DNA of 10,000 nucleotides from Actinidia chinensis (GCA_009663005.1 CM018900.1:11326609-11336608), one strand, 5' to 3'; shown: positions 1 through 8,029, counted from the stretch's first letter. A program made the numbers and translations. Notes: generated by a model not told the origin, from the sequence alone.

Positions 1-292
1 TTGCAGAGGCCTCAGGCAATACACTGTTGATGTCCAGGTTGTTCACTTTATGATTTTTTATTAAAAATCTATTCATATATTTGTGTAATTAATGGTTAAA
101 GTTTTATAATATATTTTCTCTGGCAAAAGTCTATTTTTTATTTCCAAGATTTGATTCTAATCTCATTCCTATAACATAGCTCAATCTAATTTGCAAGCTA
201 TGTTCCCTCGCACCCAAAGCGGTCTTCGTATTTGAGCAGTAAGCTGCTATCGAACGCAGGAACCGTCGTCGCGCGTGCGTAGGCAACGCGAG

Positions 293-388
293 AATGCCCA
301 AGACCAGCCAAGATCCGCAAAATCGCTGAGAAATTGCTCCTCAATGCCCAACCAAGATCCCCCGCAAATCGCTGGATTGCTGCTCCTC
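293..388. repeat. Imperfect tandem duplication, two units of about 50 and 46 bases
   Basis: Unit 1 (293-342) and unit 2 (343-388) both begin AATGCCCAA, continue through CCAAGATCC and AAATCGCTG, and end TTGCTCCTC or CTGCTCCTC. They differ by several small gaps and a few substitutions. The units lie in the locally GC-rich stretch that could be a captured gene fragment. No reading frame stays open through both with a recognisable product. Confidence 0.75.
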
Positions 389-571
389 AAATCGACACGT
401 GAGTTTCTTCAACTATGGAGTGTTTATTACTGAGACTGAAACTGATAGAGGGAAGGAATACAGACGTCCTAACAAAAACTGGAACCATTTTGACTGGCAC
501 TACTGTTGCAACGTGTGGACTTAACCTATGTTATCATGAAGGCCGATGGTGATTATCATTTTAATATTGGT

Positions 572-815
572 TTTTTTTAGTTTATGGTTATTTGCAGTTC
601 AATATTGAGAGTATGGATTGTCTTTAAATTTTGAGTATCGTGGTTGATTTGATTGGTTTTGGTTTGCCTAGATAAGAGATGATTTAAGCATTTTTTTAGT
701 TTATGGTTATTTGCATTTCTCCGTAATTGGAAGATTAATGGACGTCTTTATTTTAAGATTCTGTGGTTGAATTTTGATTAGTTTGTTTGCTAGACAAGGG
801 ATGATGTCGCTTAAA
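572..815. repeat. Imperfect tandem duplication of about 120 bases
   Basis: A 25-base block is identical at 572-596 and 691-715 (T-run, then AGTTTATGGTTATTTGCA). Similarity continues after it: both units contain GTCTTTA, GTGGTTGA, a GATTGGTTTTGGTTTGCCTAGA-like stretch, and AGA(T/C)AAG(A/G)GATGAT. Unit 1 is 572-690 and unit 2 is 691 to about 815. The 3' parts have diverged more than the 5' block. The DNA looks intron-like or transposon-internal, not coding. Confidence 0.75.
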
Positions 816-1540
816 CGACCCAATTTCGATACATATGGATATGATTATGATAGCCCTATTGGTTATTGTTGGTTAATGCCAAAACCATGTTTTTTAGCTT
901 TGATGATATATTGTCTGGCATTTTTTTGGTCAATCTTTGGGCTTTGCAAAAAATAAGGATATGCTTTTGGCCTTGGAGCTATTTATGGGTCCTTATCTTC
1001 CATATGCATTAATCTTGAAGGCGTAGTTGGTCCACCTATGATTGAGATATTTGGGAATTTTTTAGGAGGGGGTCACCTGTTGTTTTCACATTCGATGGTA
1101 AATTTGGATGAGGAAGATGAATCAATTTCTTTTTTGACGGTGCTCCTTTCGTTGTAGTCTAAATATGGCTAACTACTGAAGTCTAAACTTTGACTTTTTA
1201 CTTTTGCGAGATATATCTCGTTTGGAAGGTTGGTTTAATAAATTGTCATTAATTGTGGTGGGATTAGAGTACTATTGTTTTAATCCGCCTATGTTACTTT
1301 TAATAAGATATTTATTTGGCATAACGAAAATTGATGCATATAGGTGATTGGTGATTAATCAAACTGTAGGACGAGAAGTAAAAGAGTACACATTTAGCTT
1401 CGATTTGATTTAGTTTGTAGTAGTTGTTAATGTTATGCGCATAAGTGTATTAAGTAATGCTTCCAGCACGATCAATCAGTGTAAAACTTTCTTTCTTTGA
1501 AAAATCAAAATTAATTTCTCACTTTTTATTTTTGGCATAG

Positions 1541-1567
1541 TGCCCGTGGGCACGGGCAATTACTAGT
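1541..1567 (+). mobile_element. Helitron 3' terminus (hairpin plus CTAG, T at host junction)
   Basis: TGCCCGTG (1541-1548) pairs perfectly with CACGGGCA (1551-1558) around a GG loop. Four bases later comes CTAG (1563-1566), followed by T. A short GC-rich hairpin a few bases before CTRR, with insertion between A and T, is the defining 3' end of plant Helitrons. The element body should therefore lie to the left, in 1-1566 and possibly beyond. No Rep/helicase coding is visible, so this would be a non-autonomous copy. The 5' TC end was not assigned. Confidence 0.72.
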
Positions 1568-1585
1568 ATATATATATATATAATT
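1567..1585. repeat. AT dinucleotide microsatellite
   Basis: A TATATATA run lies directly after the Helitron CTAG end. It fits the AT-rich target preference of Helitrons and is prone to length variation. Confidence 0.6.
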
Positions 1586-1696
1586 ATACCCAAAAAATGT
1601 GATCATATGTATAAATGTGAGACTCTTTATATATAAACATTTAAATAAGTATATCTATAGTAAATATACTCAAGAGTAAAAATTATTATTTTACAA

Positions 1697-1864
1697 TATC
1701 CAGTAGTGGCCAATAACACCCCCCCAAATAATATTGGTAAATTCACCATTTTGGGATGTGACATTCTAGATGATAATATATCCAGACTTGCAGATAATTG
1801 ATATGTGAGTCCCGCAAAATATATTATCCAATCACCCCCTCCATATCCCCAAACAAACGGCCCC
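1697..1864 (-). mobile_element. MITE-like transposon fragment with one terminal sequence
   Basis: Read on the minus strand, the piece starts GGGGCCGTTTGTTTGGGG (1864-1847), which resembles the ends of many plant DNA-transposon-derived MITEs (GGGNCTGTTTGGTT-like). Inside are inverted arms GATAATATAT near 1772 and ATATATTATC near 1818. TTA directly follows the CCCC end on the + strand, possibly a PIF/Harbinger-type TTA target site, but no partner end preceded by TTA was found at the left. It is either truncated or its left end has diverged. The left boundary is approximate. It sits within 100-260 bases of the RAB5IF-like start codon. Confidence 0.4.
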
Positions 1865-1882
1865 TTAACGTGCTCGATCAAA

Positions 1883-1892
1883 TTTATAAAAA
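1883..1892 (+). promoter_or_regulatory. Candidate TATA box for the RAB5IF-like gene
   Basis: TTTATAAAAA lies about 62-71 bases before the ATG at 1954. A plant TATA box places transcription start about 30 bases downstream, giving a short leader of roughly 30-40 bases. The box lies between the MITE-like end (1864) and the gene, so transposon DNA forms the immediate upstream promoter region. It was chosen by motif and position only; AT-rich DNA gives many false matches. Confidence 0.35.
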
Positions 1893-1953
1893 TTGGAACA
1901 TTATAGGTATTTGGAACGAGTTGTTTCTAAAAAAATCGATCGATTTTCTCAGG

Positions 1954-2070
1954 ATGAAGAATAAAAATCGGCGAAGTGTCATCTTCAGCACAACAACAGC
2001 AGCACCAGAAACGTCACTTGTCACCGTTCAAGTTCGCTAAATTGTGGATCCGGAGGCTTCTTGGGACAAG
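1954..2070 (+). CDS. RAB5IF: RAB5IF-like exon 1 (N-terminus, cytosolic)
   Basis: ATG at 1954 opens MKNKNRR. One extra base near 1975 then moves the reading to the frame giving VSSSAQQQQHQKRHLSPFKFAKL. One missing base near 2043 restores the original frame, giving LDPEASWDK. The two shifts cancel, leaving 117 bases or 39 codons. The exon ends GACAAG at 2070 followed by GT, a good donor, in phase 0. The polar Q-rich head has no signal peptide, as expected of this family, where the N-terminus precedes the first membrane helix. Read without the shift, the ATG frame runs into TAA at 2038-2040. Confidence 0.66.
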
Positions 2071-4256
2071 GTTTGGACCTAGAACTGTAGATTATTGATT
2101 TGTACATCGTTTGCCAAATATTGTATCGTCGTCCCTTGTTCTCAGTTATTATTAGTTCATCGATTCGGGTCGCCGTCTCAATTGAATTGTAATTCTGTAG
2201 ATTTTACAGCTCATCTAAGAGTACAACGGATAAAAGTTTCACATCGCCTTTGCGTTCTTGCACTAATGCCCAATTTCGGCTAATGTTTTTAAGCTGAGAT
2301 AGAATCCTAATCGCTTTGCAATGCATTCGAAGTGTCGCAGTCTTATTGAAAATATATGAGGCTGGAATTCCTAGCTGCCTTGTTGTGTCGATGTTTTGAA
2401 TTTAAACTGTTAGCTGCTAGCGTCCGCCTTCTTTTTTTCTTCTTTCATCTTCAACATCACTTCTTCACGGTTTGACGTATTTTGGGGAGTATAATAGAAC
2501 AGAGAGCCGATGTAGAAGGATGATTTTATGGAATTTGAGTTTGTGGGATGAAATAGCGAGGTTGTTTCTCAGTTGTCCTTTTTTGTTTCTAACTTTTTTC
2601 CTACACCTATAGAACCTTTTGATATTGAAACAACTTGCAGTGGACATTGTGAAATCTCCCGTAATCGAAAAGAAGTTTTCAGAGGTTGGATTCATAGTGC
2701 GGGTGAGGACACTGAGTAGTTTTAGTGCCATGCATGCAGCTTTTGATTGGATGGTTTTAGCTTCCCTGCATGAAAAATAAATATTGAACTCAACTCAGTT
2801 GTTAGATGGAGGATTTTTTTGTAGAAAATAGAACTATGCCCTTGTTTTATGGAAGATGAAACATACTGAGTACGCTTACAGTTTCAAGACTCTCTCTCTA
2901 ATCAATTAAACTTCTCTATCATTCTCTTCTCACATCCCTACGTTTTTAAGTTCATCCTTTTCTCTTTGTCTTTTTTTTGACATTATTGCCATTAATCAAG
3001 GGTCGTGTCCGTTTTGTTCTTTGAAGCTATAAGCCAGGGCAGAACTAGAAGAAAAGAAGGGAAACTTAATTACAGAAGTCTTGTTGAAATCTTGATTATT
3101 GTCATTGTAGAAGGATTCAATAATCAATATGACTAAAGATGTTACAGGTCTTGTTTGAAAATCGAGCATTTCTGGCATATAATGTTAAATAGCATAAATT
3201 TCCCAAAGTGAACTTTGCTTAAAGCTATTTTGTATCTTTTGTTTCTGTTTTTAGGAGTATTATGGTAAAATAGAAAAATTGAATTAAGCGATAAGAGGGC
3301 AATATTGTTTATTTTACCAAATTAGTTTCATAGCAAAACACTGGGGATTGTTTTGAACAGGAAGTTTGGTCTGCAAGGAGTAGGGACGGGGACATAGCCA
3401 ACCCTTGGTCTCCAAACCCCACATTTGTAGCACAAAAATCAAAGCCAAATCGTCGCTCTAGAGGATAAAAGGTCCCTCCTGTTTTGCAAGAAGACACAAA
3501 CTGAGTCCTTCACTTGAACTAGTTCCCTAACTTCCTCTTTGCAACCTCTTTATTTCAGCGCTTTATTTTTTTGTTTAACTCTTTCTCTTGTCAATTTACT
3601 TCAACCTTTACCCTATCTTCCATTTTCTTTTCCCAAAATACCAATGTCACCCTATCTATCCCTTTTTCCAGAAAAGTTATTGTTATTTTGTTGCATAAGT
3701 CAGAATATTGTGGGTGAATTCCGTTTTTTGGGGTTTTTGATTGTTATTTTTGGTATAAATGGATGCACAAAATTCATAATGTCAGCTTTTTGTATATTTA
3801 TAATATTTGAAACCTAACTTTATGGAGTCTTCCATGATTTCAAAAAAGAAACTTTCATATTTTTCCCCTGTTCAACAGTAAAATTCCATATTTATCTATG
3901 TAATTTTCCTCTAACCATGTACTGTTCCGGCACGCACCCTGTCCCGAAATCTCCTATCCTAGCTTCGTCCCTGCAAAGGGATCACTTTTGCTTGGTGCTT
4001 CTTATAAGTGTGACACACAAAATATAATTTGTTTTGACAGTTGGCAAATTTGAGTATGAAATGAGTTCATATGGAATTCATTATAAATCTATATTTGAAT
4101 TGTTATTTACTATGGCTATAATGTCATGAATGTTCTTGTTGCCTACATCGAAGGTAGTTCAAACAAGCTAGACTTTTTATATATATGACGCTTCGTTTTA
4201 GCATAATTTGGGAATTTTTGATGCTAAGTAGCCCACTTATAACCATCCTCTTGCAG
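2071..4256 (+). other. Long intron 1 of the RAB5IF-like gene, no gene seen inside
   Basis: The stretch begins GT after AAG and ends TCCTCTTGCAG, with a T-rich approach. It is AT-rich throughout with scattered stops in all frames. Minus-strand open frames near 2465-2731 and 3309-3497 gave no recognisable product. Around 3920-3975 the text reads, on the minus strand, GGGACGAAGCTAGGATAGG, which resembles the AGGGACGGAGCCAGGATTT phrase common in plant transposon remnants. The region 3370-3480 is also richer in G and C and may be old transposon DNA. I cannot define element borders. Confidence 0.5.
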
Positions 4257-4370
4257 GATCAATTAGGAGATTTGTTGCACTGGATTCGACCAGTGGTGTC
4301 CCCTTTATGTGGGTTGCTATGGGTGCTATTCCTTAGTTGGGGCATATGGATTGTTGTTAAGTTCACGGCT
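4257..4370 (+). CDS. RAB5IF: RAB5IF-like exon 2 (first membrane helix)
   Basis: After TTGCAG the exon reads DQLGDLLHWIR, PVVSPLCGLLW, and then the frame fails. The conserved continuation GAIPLVGG and IWIV is recovered if one base is restored in each of three short runs: GGG at 4321-4323, TT at 4333-4334 and GGGG at 4339-4342. The three losses total three bases, so the original frame returns and runs to FTA before the donor GTACTC at 4371. The hydrophobic stretch is the first transmembrane segment of the family. All three lesions are shortened homopolymers within about 20 bases, with no clear substitution between them. Confidence 0.7.
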
Positions 4371-5175
4371 GTACTCTATATTTCCATAAACTTCCCTTCA
4401 TTCTTCTTGATGATAATGCATATGAACAAGTTTTTTCAGGGTCTTTACAGTTTCAATACGTTTTCATTTAACTTCAAAAGATAAACTTGTTTCCCTCAAA
4501 GTTTGTTGGTGTTTGGACCTTGAACAATGTAGAAAGTCTATTTTTTGCAATCTTTTTTTATTTTTAGATGGACACTGGACAGGTGTCCTAGGATTTCACA
4601 AATGTTTGTTCTTTATATTCATAGGCAGGATAACTGCAACTGAAATTTCATTCTGGATATCGGATAATAATAAGTTGGGATGACTGCTACTTGGCAACTT
4701 TCACGTTCATCTTAGAAGGTTCACACTACCCATTGCTCATTGCAATGAAACTAATCAGATAGAGGCCAGGAGCAGGGCAGCAAGCACAGTGGCTGTGAAA
4801 CTCTCTGAAAAGTTCACTTACACGATGACTGGATGCATTTTTGAAAACCCTTCTGATATCTAATATTTGGGAAGAAGATTGTTTTTAAAACTCATTTGGT
4901 TGAAAATTTTCATTGGAAGGCAACGTGATTAGGTTCTTGGAATCAGCTTTTGAATGAATTAACGCATAGATATGCAGACCATTGGAGAACATTTGATGTT
5001 TGTATACTTCATGGGGTTCAAGTCTTTGAAAGAGATCAATTCCTTACCTTTTCATAGTGATTTGAGCGGACCTTGTAAATATTTTTGAAAATGGAGCTGT
5101 ATTATTTGTGATCACACCTTTGCTGTGGTATTTTTAACTTCATTGATCACTTGTGACAACCAACTTTGGTCTCAG
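4371..5175 (+). other. Intron 2 of the RAB5IF-like gene
   Basis: It starts GTACTC and ends TTTGGTCTCAG. It is largely AT-rich. A local stretch at about 4760-4865 is less AT-rich and stays open for roughly 35 codons with a polar, serine- and alanine-rich reading (it includes RSRAASTVAVKLSEKF). I do not recognise it and cannot show it is coding. Confidence 0.5.
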
Positions 5176-5307
5176 GTTTCCTTCCTGGTGATTTCCTATG
5201 GGATTATATACGGTTATTTGCCATGATTCAAAGATCGATGAAGAAGAGTTTGGCGGCTGGAGTCTCCTCTCTCCAAGGGGGCTTTTCTTTCCATAATGCT
5301 CTTTCTG
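5176..5307 (+). CDS. RAB5IF: RAB5IF-like exon 3 (second helix, IDEEEFGG motif)
   Basis: After CTCAG the exon reads VSFLVISYGIIYGY. A missing T (near 5217-5219) and a missing A in the A-run near 5230 must be allowed for, after which IDEEEFGGWSLL appears. A further disturbed stretch at 5266-5282 leads to GLFFSIMLFLV-like codons ending near CTGG 5304-5307. The acidic IDEEE-FGG block followed by a hydrophobic stretch matches the IDEEEYGG region of animal RAB5IF. GGTAAAC at 5307-5313 can act as a donor, but no convincing next exon follows. The expected last ten or so residues may instead lie in the repeat copy at 5368-5410. Confidence 0.65.
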
Positions 5308-5384
5308 GTAAACCGAAATCATCTCTCCATTGCTTTCCCCTCCCTTTATACAAGTCCCTAACCGTGCTTCCATAATGCTCTTTC
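5289..5384. repeat. 17-base direct repeat flanking a 62-base segment at the end of RAB5IF-like exon 3
   Basis: TTCCATAATGCTCTTTC occurs exactly at 5289-5305 and 5368-5384. The first copy codes for the SIMLF part of the last membrane helix. The second copy is followed by CTCTCGCATG and TTAGTATCATTATTTGA. With one base restored this reads as LAWLV then SLF and a stop, similar to the LLAW-LVYSLAHF ending expected of the family. The 62 bases between the copies resemble no exon. So the true end of the gene may follow the second copy, with the middle segment an insertion or local duplication. Confidence 0.55.
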
Positions 5385-5788
5385 CTCTCGCATGTTAGTA
5401 TCATTATTTGATCGATGGTGTGTTAGCTGTTATGAATTTGGATTTTCATTGTCTTGAACCTCTCCTCAGTAACCTGCATTAGAGTAGTTGTGTCAATATG
5501 TGCATGATGAGGACGTTACCGGGATTAATAATAGCAGAGTGCCCCCTTTGCTCATACCTTTATTCTAATCTTCCGTTTATTAAAATGCTCTGCTCTATCT
5601 TCAATCGTTTATGATTTCTTTGTCCGGGAACTTCCATAGAATTCAATTAAATCTTAAGTATAACAACATTGTTTTTATGATCTATGAAACAATTATTTCT
5701 TCTTCTTGCATGCACTTGAATAAATTAAATTTTTGTCTCATCGTATGTTGGACATACCACTCCGAGTTTGACTTGTGATACGTTACAG
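5385..5788 (+). other. Spacer between the two broken genes; expected FTSH 5' exons not visible
   Basis: About 400 bases, AT-rich, ending GTTACAG at the first visible FTSH exon. A complete FTSH3/10 gene would place here or upstream the mitochondrial presequence and the first transmembrane segment, roughly the first 150-180 residues. No such reading was found in any frame. A short stretch near 5550-5565 (TTTGCTCATACCTTTATT) vaguely resembles codons for the LLTPL part before the first helix, but it is too weak to call. Confidence 0.45.
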
Positions 5789-6274
5789 ATTAGTTTCTCA
5801 ATAGTTCAAAACAAGCTTCTGGAAAACCAGTTTGTGGACGTAGTGTCTCAAATAATTAGTTGCAAGTGTAGTAAGGAGCTCAACCCGCGCAGTCAGAACA
5901 AGTGATGATTTTTGTTGGGGGAACGTGTCCAAGACCTGCTAATGGCGCCCCTGCAAGGGAACAAAAGAGCCAATATAAATATTATTTCAATATTGGAAGT
6001 ATTGAGTTCTTTAAGAGAAGTTGGAGGAAGCCCCAGAACATTAGGAGATGGACCCTCTTATGATGTCCATGTTACATATGCTTCTTAAATGGTTGGGTAC
6101 GCAAAGTGATGAGATGGGGCGCCTACACGCTTGCGTTTTTTGGGAACCCCTTTTGTACATGGGCGGAGAATGCAAGGGGGACTAGGCGTTGGAGGTGGGT
6201 TGGTGGAAGGGTGCCCGTGGGATATTCAACATAGGAAAGCCCCGTTACAAAAGTAGATTAGAAACGCAAAACAG
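5789..6274 (+). CDS. FTSH3/10: FTSH3/10-like exon: intermembrane-space domain and second membrane helix
   Basis: Starting after GTTACAG, the exon reads ISF and then NKLLE in shifted frame (conserved ISFQEFKNKLLEPG). At about 5970-6010 it gives an unbroken SQYKYYFNIGSIE, then a disturbed EKLEEAQEALG region. At 6069-6083 VTYAS leads into a damaged MVWYQEVMRWAPTLA helix, and GRRMQGGLGVGG follows near 6160-6205. The end at 6241-6274 corresponds to TKVDKNAKNR before GTTTGG. This order is that of the m-AAA intermembrane-space domain followed by TM2. An insertion in GATGGGGCGCC (6111-6121) and the lengthened T- and C-runs at about 6137-6150 are typical of the frame breaks here. Confidence 0.8.
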
Positions 6275-6459
6275 GTTTGGATATCTTTCCTGTCAAGATG
6301 TGTTTTCAGTATCCTTGTTTACATGTTATGGCTATTGTTTTTTTAATTTTATCTGAATGTTATAGCTATTCTTGTGTTGCTCTTTAGCCACGACTTTTGG
6401 CATTGGCCAAAATTTTAACTTAACAAAATTTTTGCTCTTCAATTTTTTTGTTCATCTAG

Positions 6460-7202
6460 GTCTATTTCAATGATGTTGCTCGGCTGTGATAAAGCAAAAC
6501 ATGAATCAGAGAATTTATGCACTTCTCAGACCCCACAAAGTAATGAGGAGCTGGGGGCACAATTCAAAAGGTGCTCTTTTGGTGGGTCCTCCAGGCACAG
6601 GGCAAACTCTTTTGGCAAAGAAACTGCTGTTGATCTATGTGCCTTTTCTTCTTTCCATATCTGGCTCCATGTCCAGGGCGATGTTGTTGGTGTTTGACAT
6701 CTAGGGCAGAACTTGTTTCAGAAGCCGGAGTGTGCACCTAGTATAGTATTATTTGAGGAGATAGATCTATTGTTCGCGAAGGGACGTGGGGGATTCTCTG
6801 GTTCCAATTAATGACGTAAAGTACTCTAAACCATTTCTTGTAGAAATGGATGGATTTGGAAACCACTTCTGGAGGCAGTGTTCTGCAGGCACCAGGCCCG
6901 ATATTTTTAGACAAAGCTCTCCTGAGCCTGGTCCGATTTGATCGACAATTTCCATTGATAAACCTGATATCGGGTCGTCAACAATATTACAGATCATTTG
7001 AAGAAGATCAAACTGAGAATGACCATCTTTTTCTCACATAGCTTGCTCCTCACTCTCCTGGATTTGCTGAGCAGATATTGCAAATGTTTGTATGACGCTG
7101 CTTTAATTGGCTGCAGGGGTGAGGGAGCACAGTGACGCAATGGAACCTTTTGAGCAACTAATAGATCGGATCATCATTGGTGTTCCTGGAGAAGAAAATA
7201 GG
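6460..7202 (+). CDS. FTSH3/10: FTSH3/10-like exon: AAA+ ATPase domain
   Basis: After TTCATCTAG the exon opens VYFNDVA-C, the start of the AAA+ core. KGALLVGPPGTG is at about 6567-6602, the P-loop, with the catalytic lysine codon read as CAA (Q) at 6603-6605. PFLSISGS follows at about 6640-6670, then a scrambled DFMEMFVGVG region. Walker B is at about 6745-6770 (conserved IDEID, here partly FEEID), then RGRGGFSG at 6782-6802, STLNHFLVEMDGFG at about 6818-6861, RPDI and DKALL near 6895-6925, and RFDRQ near 6937-6951. The lid helices include LAPHSPGFA and AALI-RGEGAQ. The end, near 7180-7202, recovers IIGGLEKKNR when one extra stretch is removed and one A restored, and GT follows. This is a nearly complete AAA+ module by content but with no continuous frame. 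Confidence 0.86.
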
Positions 7203-8029
7203 GTAATTCACTCCTTTGATTTGTTTGCATTCTTTCATTCTTAGATGCTTACTATCTGTATTAAGACTACTAGTTTTTCCTATAAATGAAAATCAATATG
7301 CTTTCAGAATGGACTATTTGGTTTTCATTTTTTTTTCATTGTTTTGTGTGTTGTCTGTATTTTCTCTCTCCCTCCTTTTTCTTAACAAGTACTTGATATG
7401 GCCCTAAAAAGCTTTTATTTTTTATTTTAGCCTGACAAAGCTTACAGCTTGTTTTGGGCATTTTATCTTAGCGAGCAACTAGTTCTCATAAAAAAAGAAA
7501 GAAAAACACTAACTATACCATGGTGCATGTTGGATGGTAAAAAATAGGAACACTCTGCTATGTTTGACATTGGTTGTGTGTTTCCTGTTCTTTCTTGCTT
7601 TTTCCTTTTCTTTATACCTTTTTTTCTTTTCTTTTCTTTTCTTTCTATACCTTGCTTCTTTTCCTTCTGTTTGCCTGGATTTGTTAGTGTCATTGACTTT
7701 TTATCTCGGCAGTCCGGAGTGTGGCGATATCCCCGATCGGTGCATCTCGAGAGATTATTGACAAAAGGGAATCTCTGTTTAGTGTGGTTGGTCATCATTC
7801 TTTCCGCTGGAAATGTTATGAGACTTTCATCTCACACTGCTCATGCTACTAGTTTGTCCGGAACTCGTCACATTGGAACGTCTTGATAAAACATACACGC
7901 ACATATGTTTTCATTTCAGGTAAGTGTAGGCTGCATATTTTAGATTCATTTGCCGTGGGGTGGCCTTTTCTTCTTCGCTTCCTTTTCTCTTCCTTACTTT
8001 CTCACAGCACCTCTGAATACTTTGTTCAG
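7203..8029 (+). other. Intron between AAA+ and protease exons, with pyrimidine microsatellite
   Basis: It runs from GTAATT after the AAA+ exon to TTTGTTCAG before the protease exon. It holds a polypyrimidine tract at 7585-7670, including CTTTT repeats at about 7624-7645. From 7700 to 7890 the DNA is less AT-rich and open in more than one frame (readings such as RSVAISPIGASREIIDKR). FTSH3/10 proteins have no sequence between the GGLEKKNR and VI-KLERRT blocks that this could encode, so it is intron or inserted DNA. Confidence 0.55.
7585..7670. repeat. Polypyrimidine tract with CTTTT microsatellite
   Basis: This is an almost pure T/C stretch on the + strand, with CTTTTCTTTTCTTTTCTTTC near 7624-7645. 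It lies inside the FTSH-like intron and probably accounts for the lysine- and phenylalanine-rich open frames on the two strands, which are low-complexity artefacts. Confidence 0.7.

Larger units (their letters stand above)
1..1566. other. Upstream region without a recognisable gene, probably Helitron-derived at its right end
   Basis: No frame here gives a protein I recognise. The stretch from about 190 to 420 is richer in G and C than its surroundings, contains a 50-base imperfect tandem duplication, and ends at a donor-like ACACGTGAGT (about 394-403), so it could be an exon or 5' leader fragment captured by a transposon. From 420 to 1500 the DNA is T-rich and intron-like, with a second, 120-base tandem duplication. 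The right edge is a clear Helitron 3' terminus at 1541-1566. A matching Helitron 5' end was not identified, so how much of this region belongs to the element is unknown; it may start before the window. Confidence 0.5.
1954..5307 (+). pseudogene. RAB5IF: RAB5IF/OPTI-like ER membrane protein gene (Rab5-interacting family), frame-broken
   Basis: Three exons on the + strand spell out a plant Rab5-interacting family protein, a small ER membrane protein of about 120-130 residues. Its animal relative RAB5IF/OPTI works with TMCO1 in the multipass translocon; the plant role is inferred from that. Visible signatures, after allowing for frame breaks, are a Q-rich N-terminus followed by SPFKFAKL-LDPEASWDK in exon 1, DQLGDLLHWIR, CGLLWGAIPLVGG and IW in exon 2, and YGIIYGY-AMI then IDEEEFGGWSLL and SIMLFL in exon 3. 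Canonical GT/AG sites flank the exons and all three join in phase 0. Each exon has one to five single-base gaps or insertions, so the sequence as given encodes no continuous protein. The final coding piece is not securely placed. It is either a decayed gene or, as I prefer, an intact gene seen through poor-quality sequence. The family assignment comes from memory of conserved residues. Confidence 0.68.

Noticed and set aside
1..42. Possible exon between TTGCAG and CCAG-GTTGTT
   Set aside because: It is about 36 bases at the window edge with no recognisable protein reading.
68..90. Possible Helitron 5' end (A then TCTATTCATATATTTG)
   Set aside because: TC preceded by A in AT-rich DNA is expected by chance, and there is no second copy to compare.
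415..550. Small frame starting MECLLLRLKLIEGRN and containing TGTILTGTTVATCGL, faintly like the TGTT start of proteasome beta subunits
   Set aside because: The resemblance is a few residues only, no following catalytic or conserved positions appear, and the frame closes after about 45 codons.
1541..1566. GC hairpin read as a bacterial-type terminator
   Set aside because: The window is plant nuclear DNA, no T-run follows, and CTAG-T after the hairpin fits a Helitron end much better.
3309..3497. Minus-strand frame of 62 codons in intron 1
   Set aside because: It has no recognisable domain and sits in probable transposon-derived intron DNA.
5140..5375. Minus-strand and alternative-frame open readings across RAB5IF-like exon 3
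   Set aside because: They are antisense or shifted shadows of the exon, whose IDEEEFGG reading matches the family.
7463..7886. Overlapping open frames of about 108-111 codons on both strands, one rich in lysine and the other in phenylalanine and serine
   Set aside because: They read through the pyrimidine microsatellite in the FTSH-like intron and have low-complexity composition and no recognisable motif.
7700..7890. Reading with VRSVAISPIGASREIIDKR considered as an extra FTSH exon
   Set aside because: The flanking exons join directly at the conserved GGLEKKNR / VINKLERRT boundary, so the family has no room for it.
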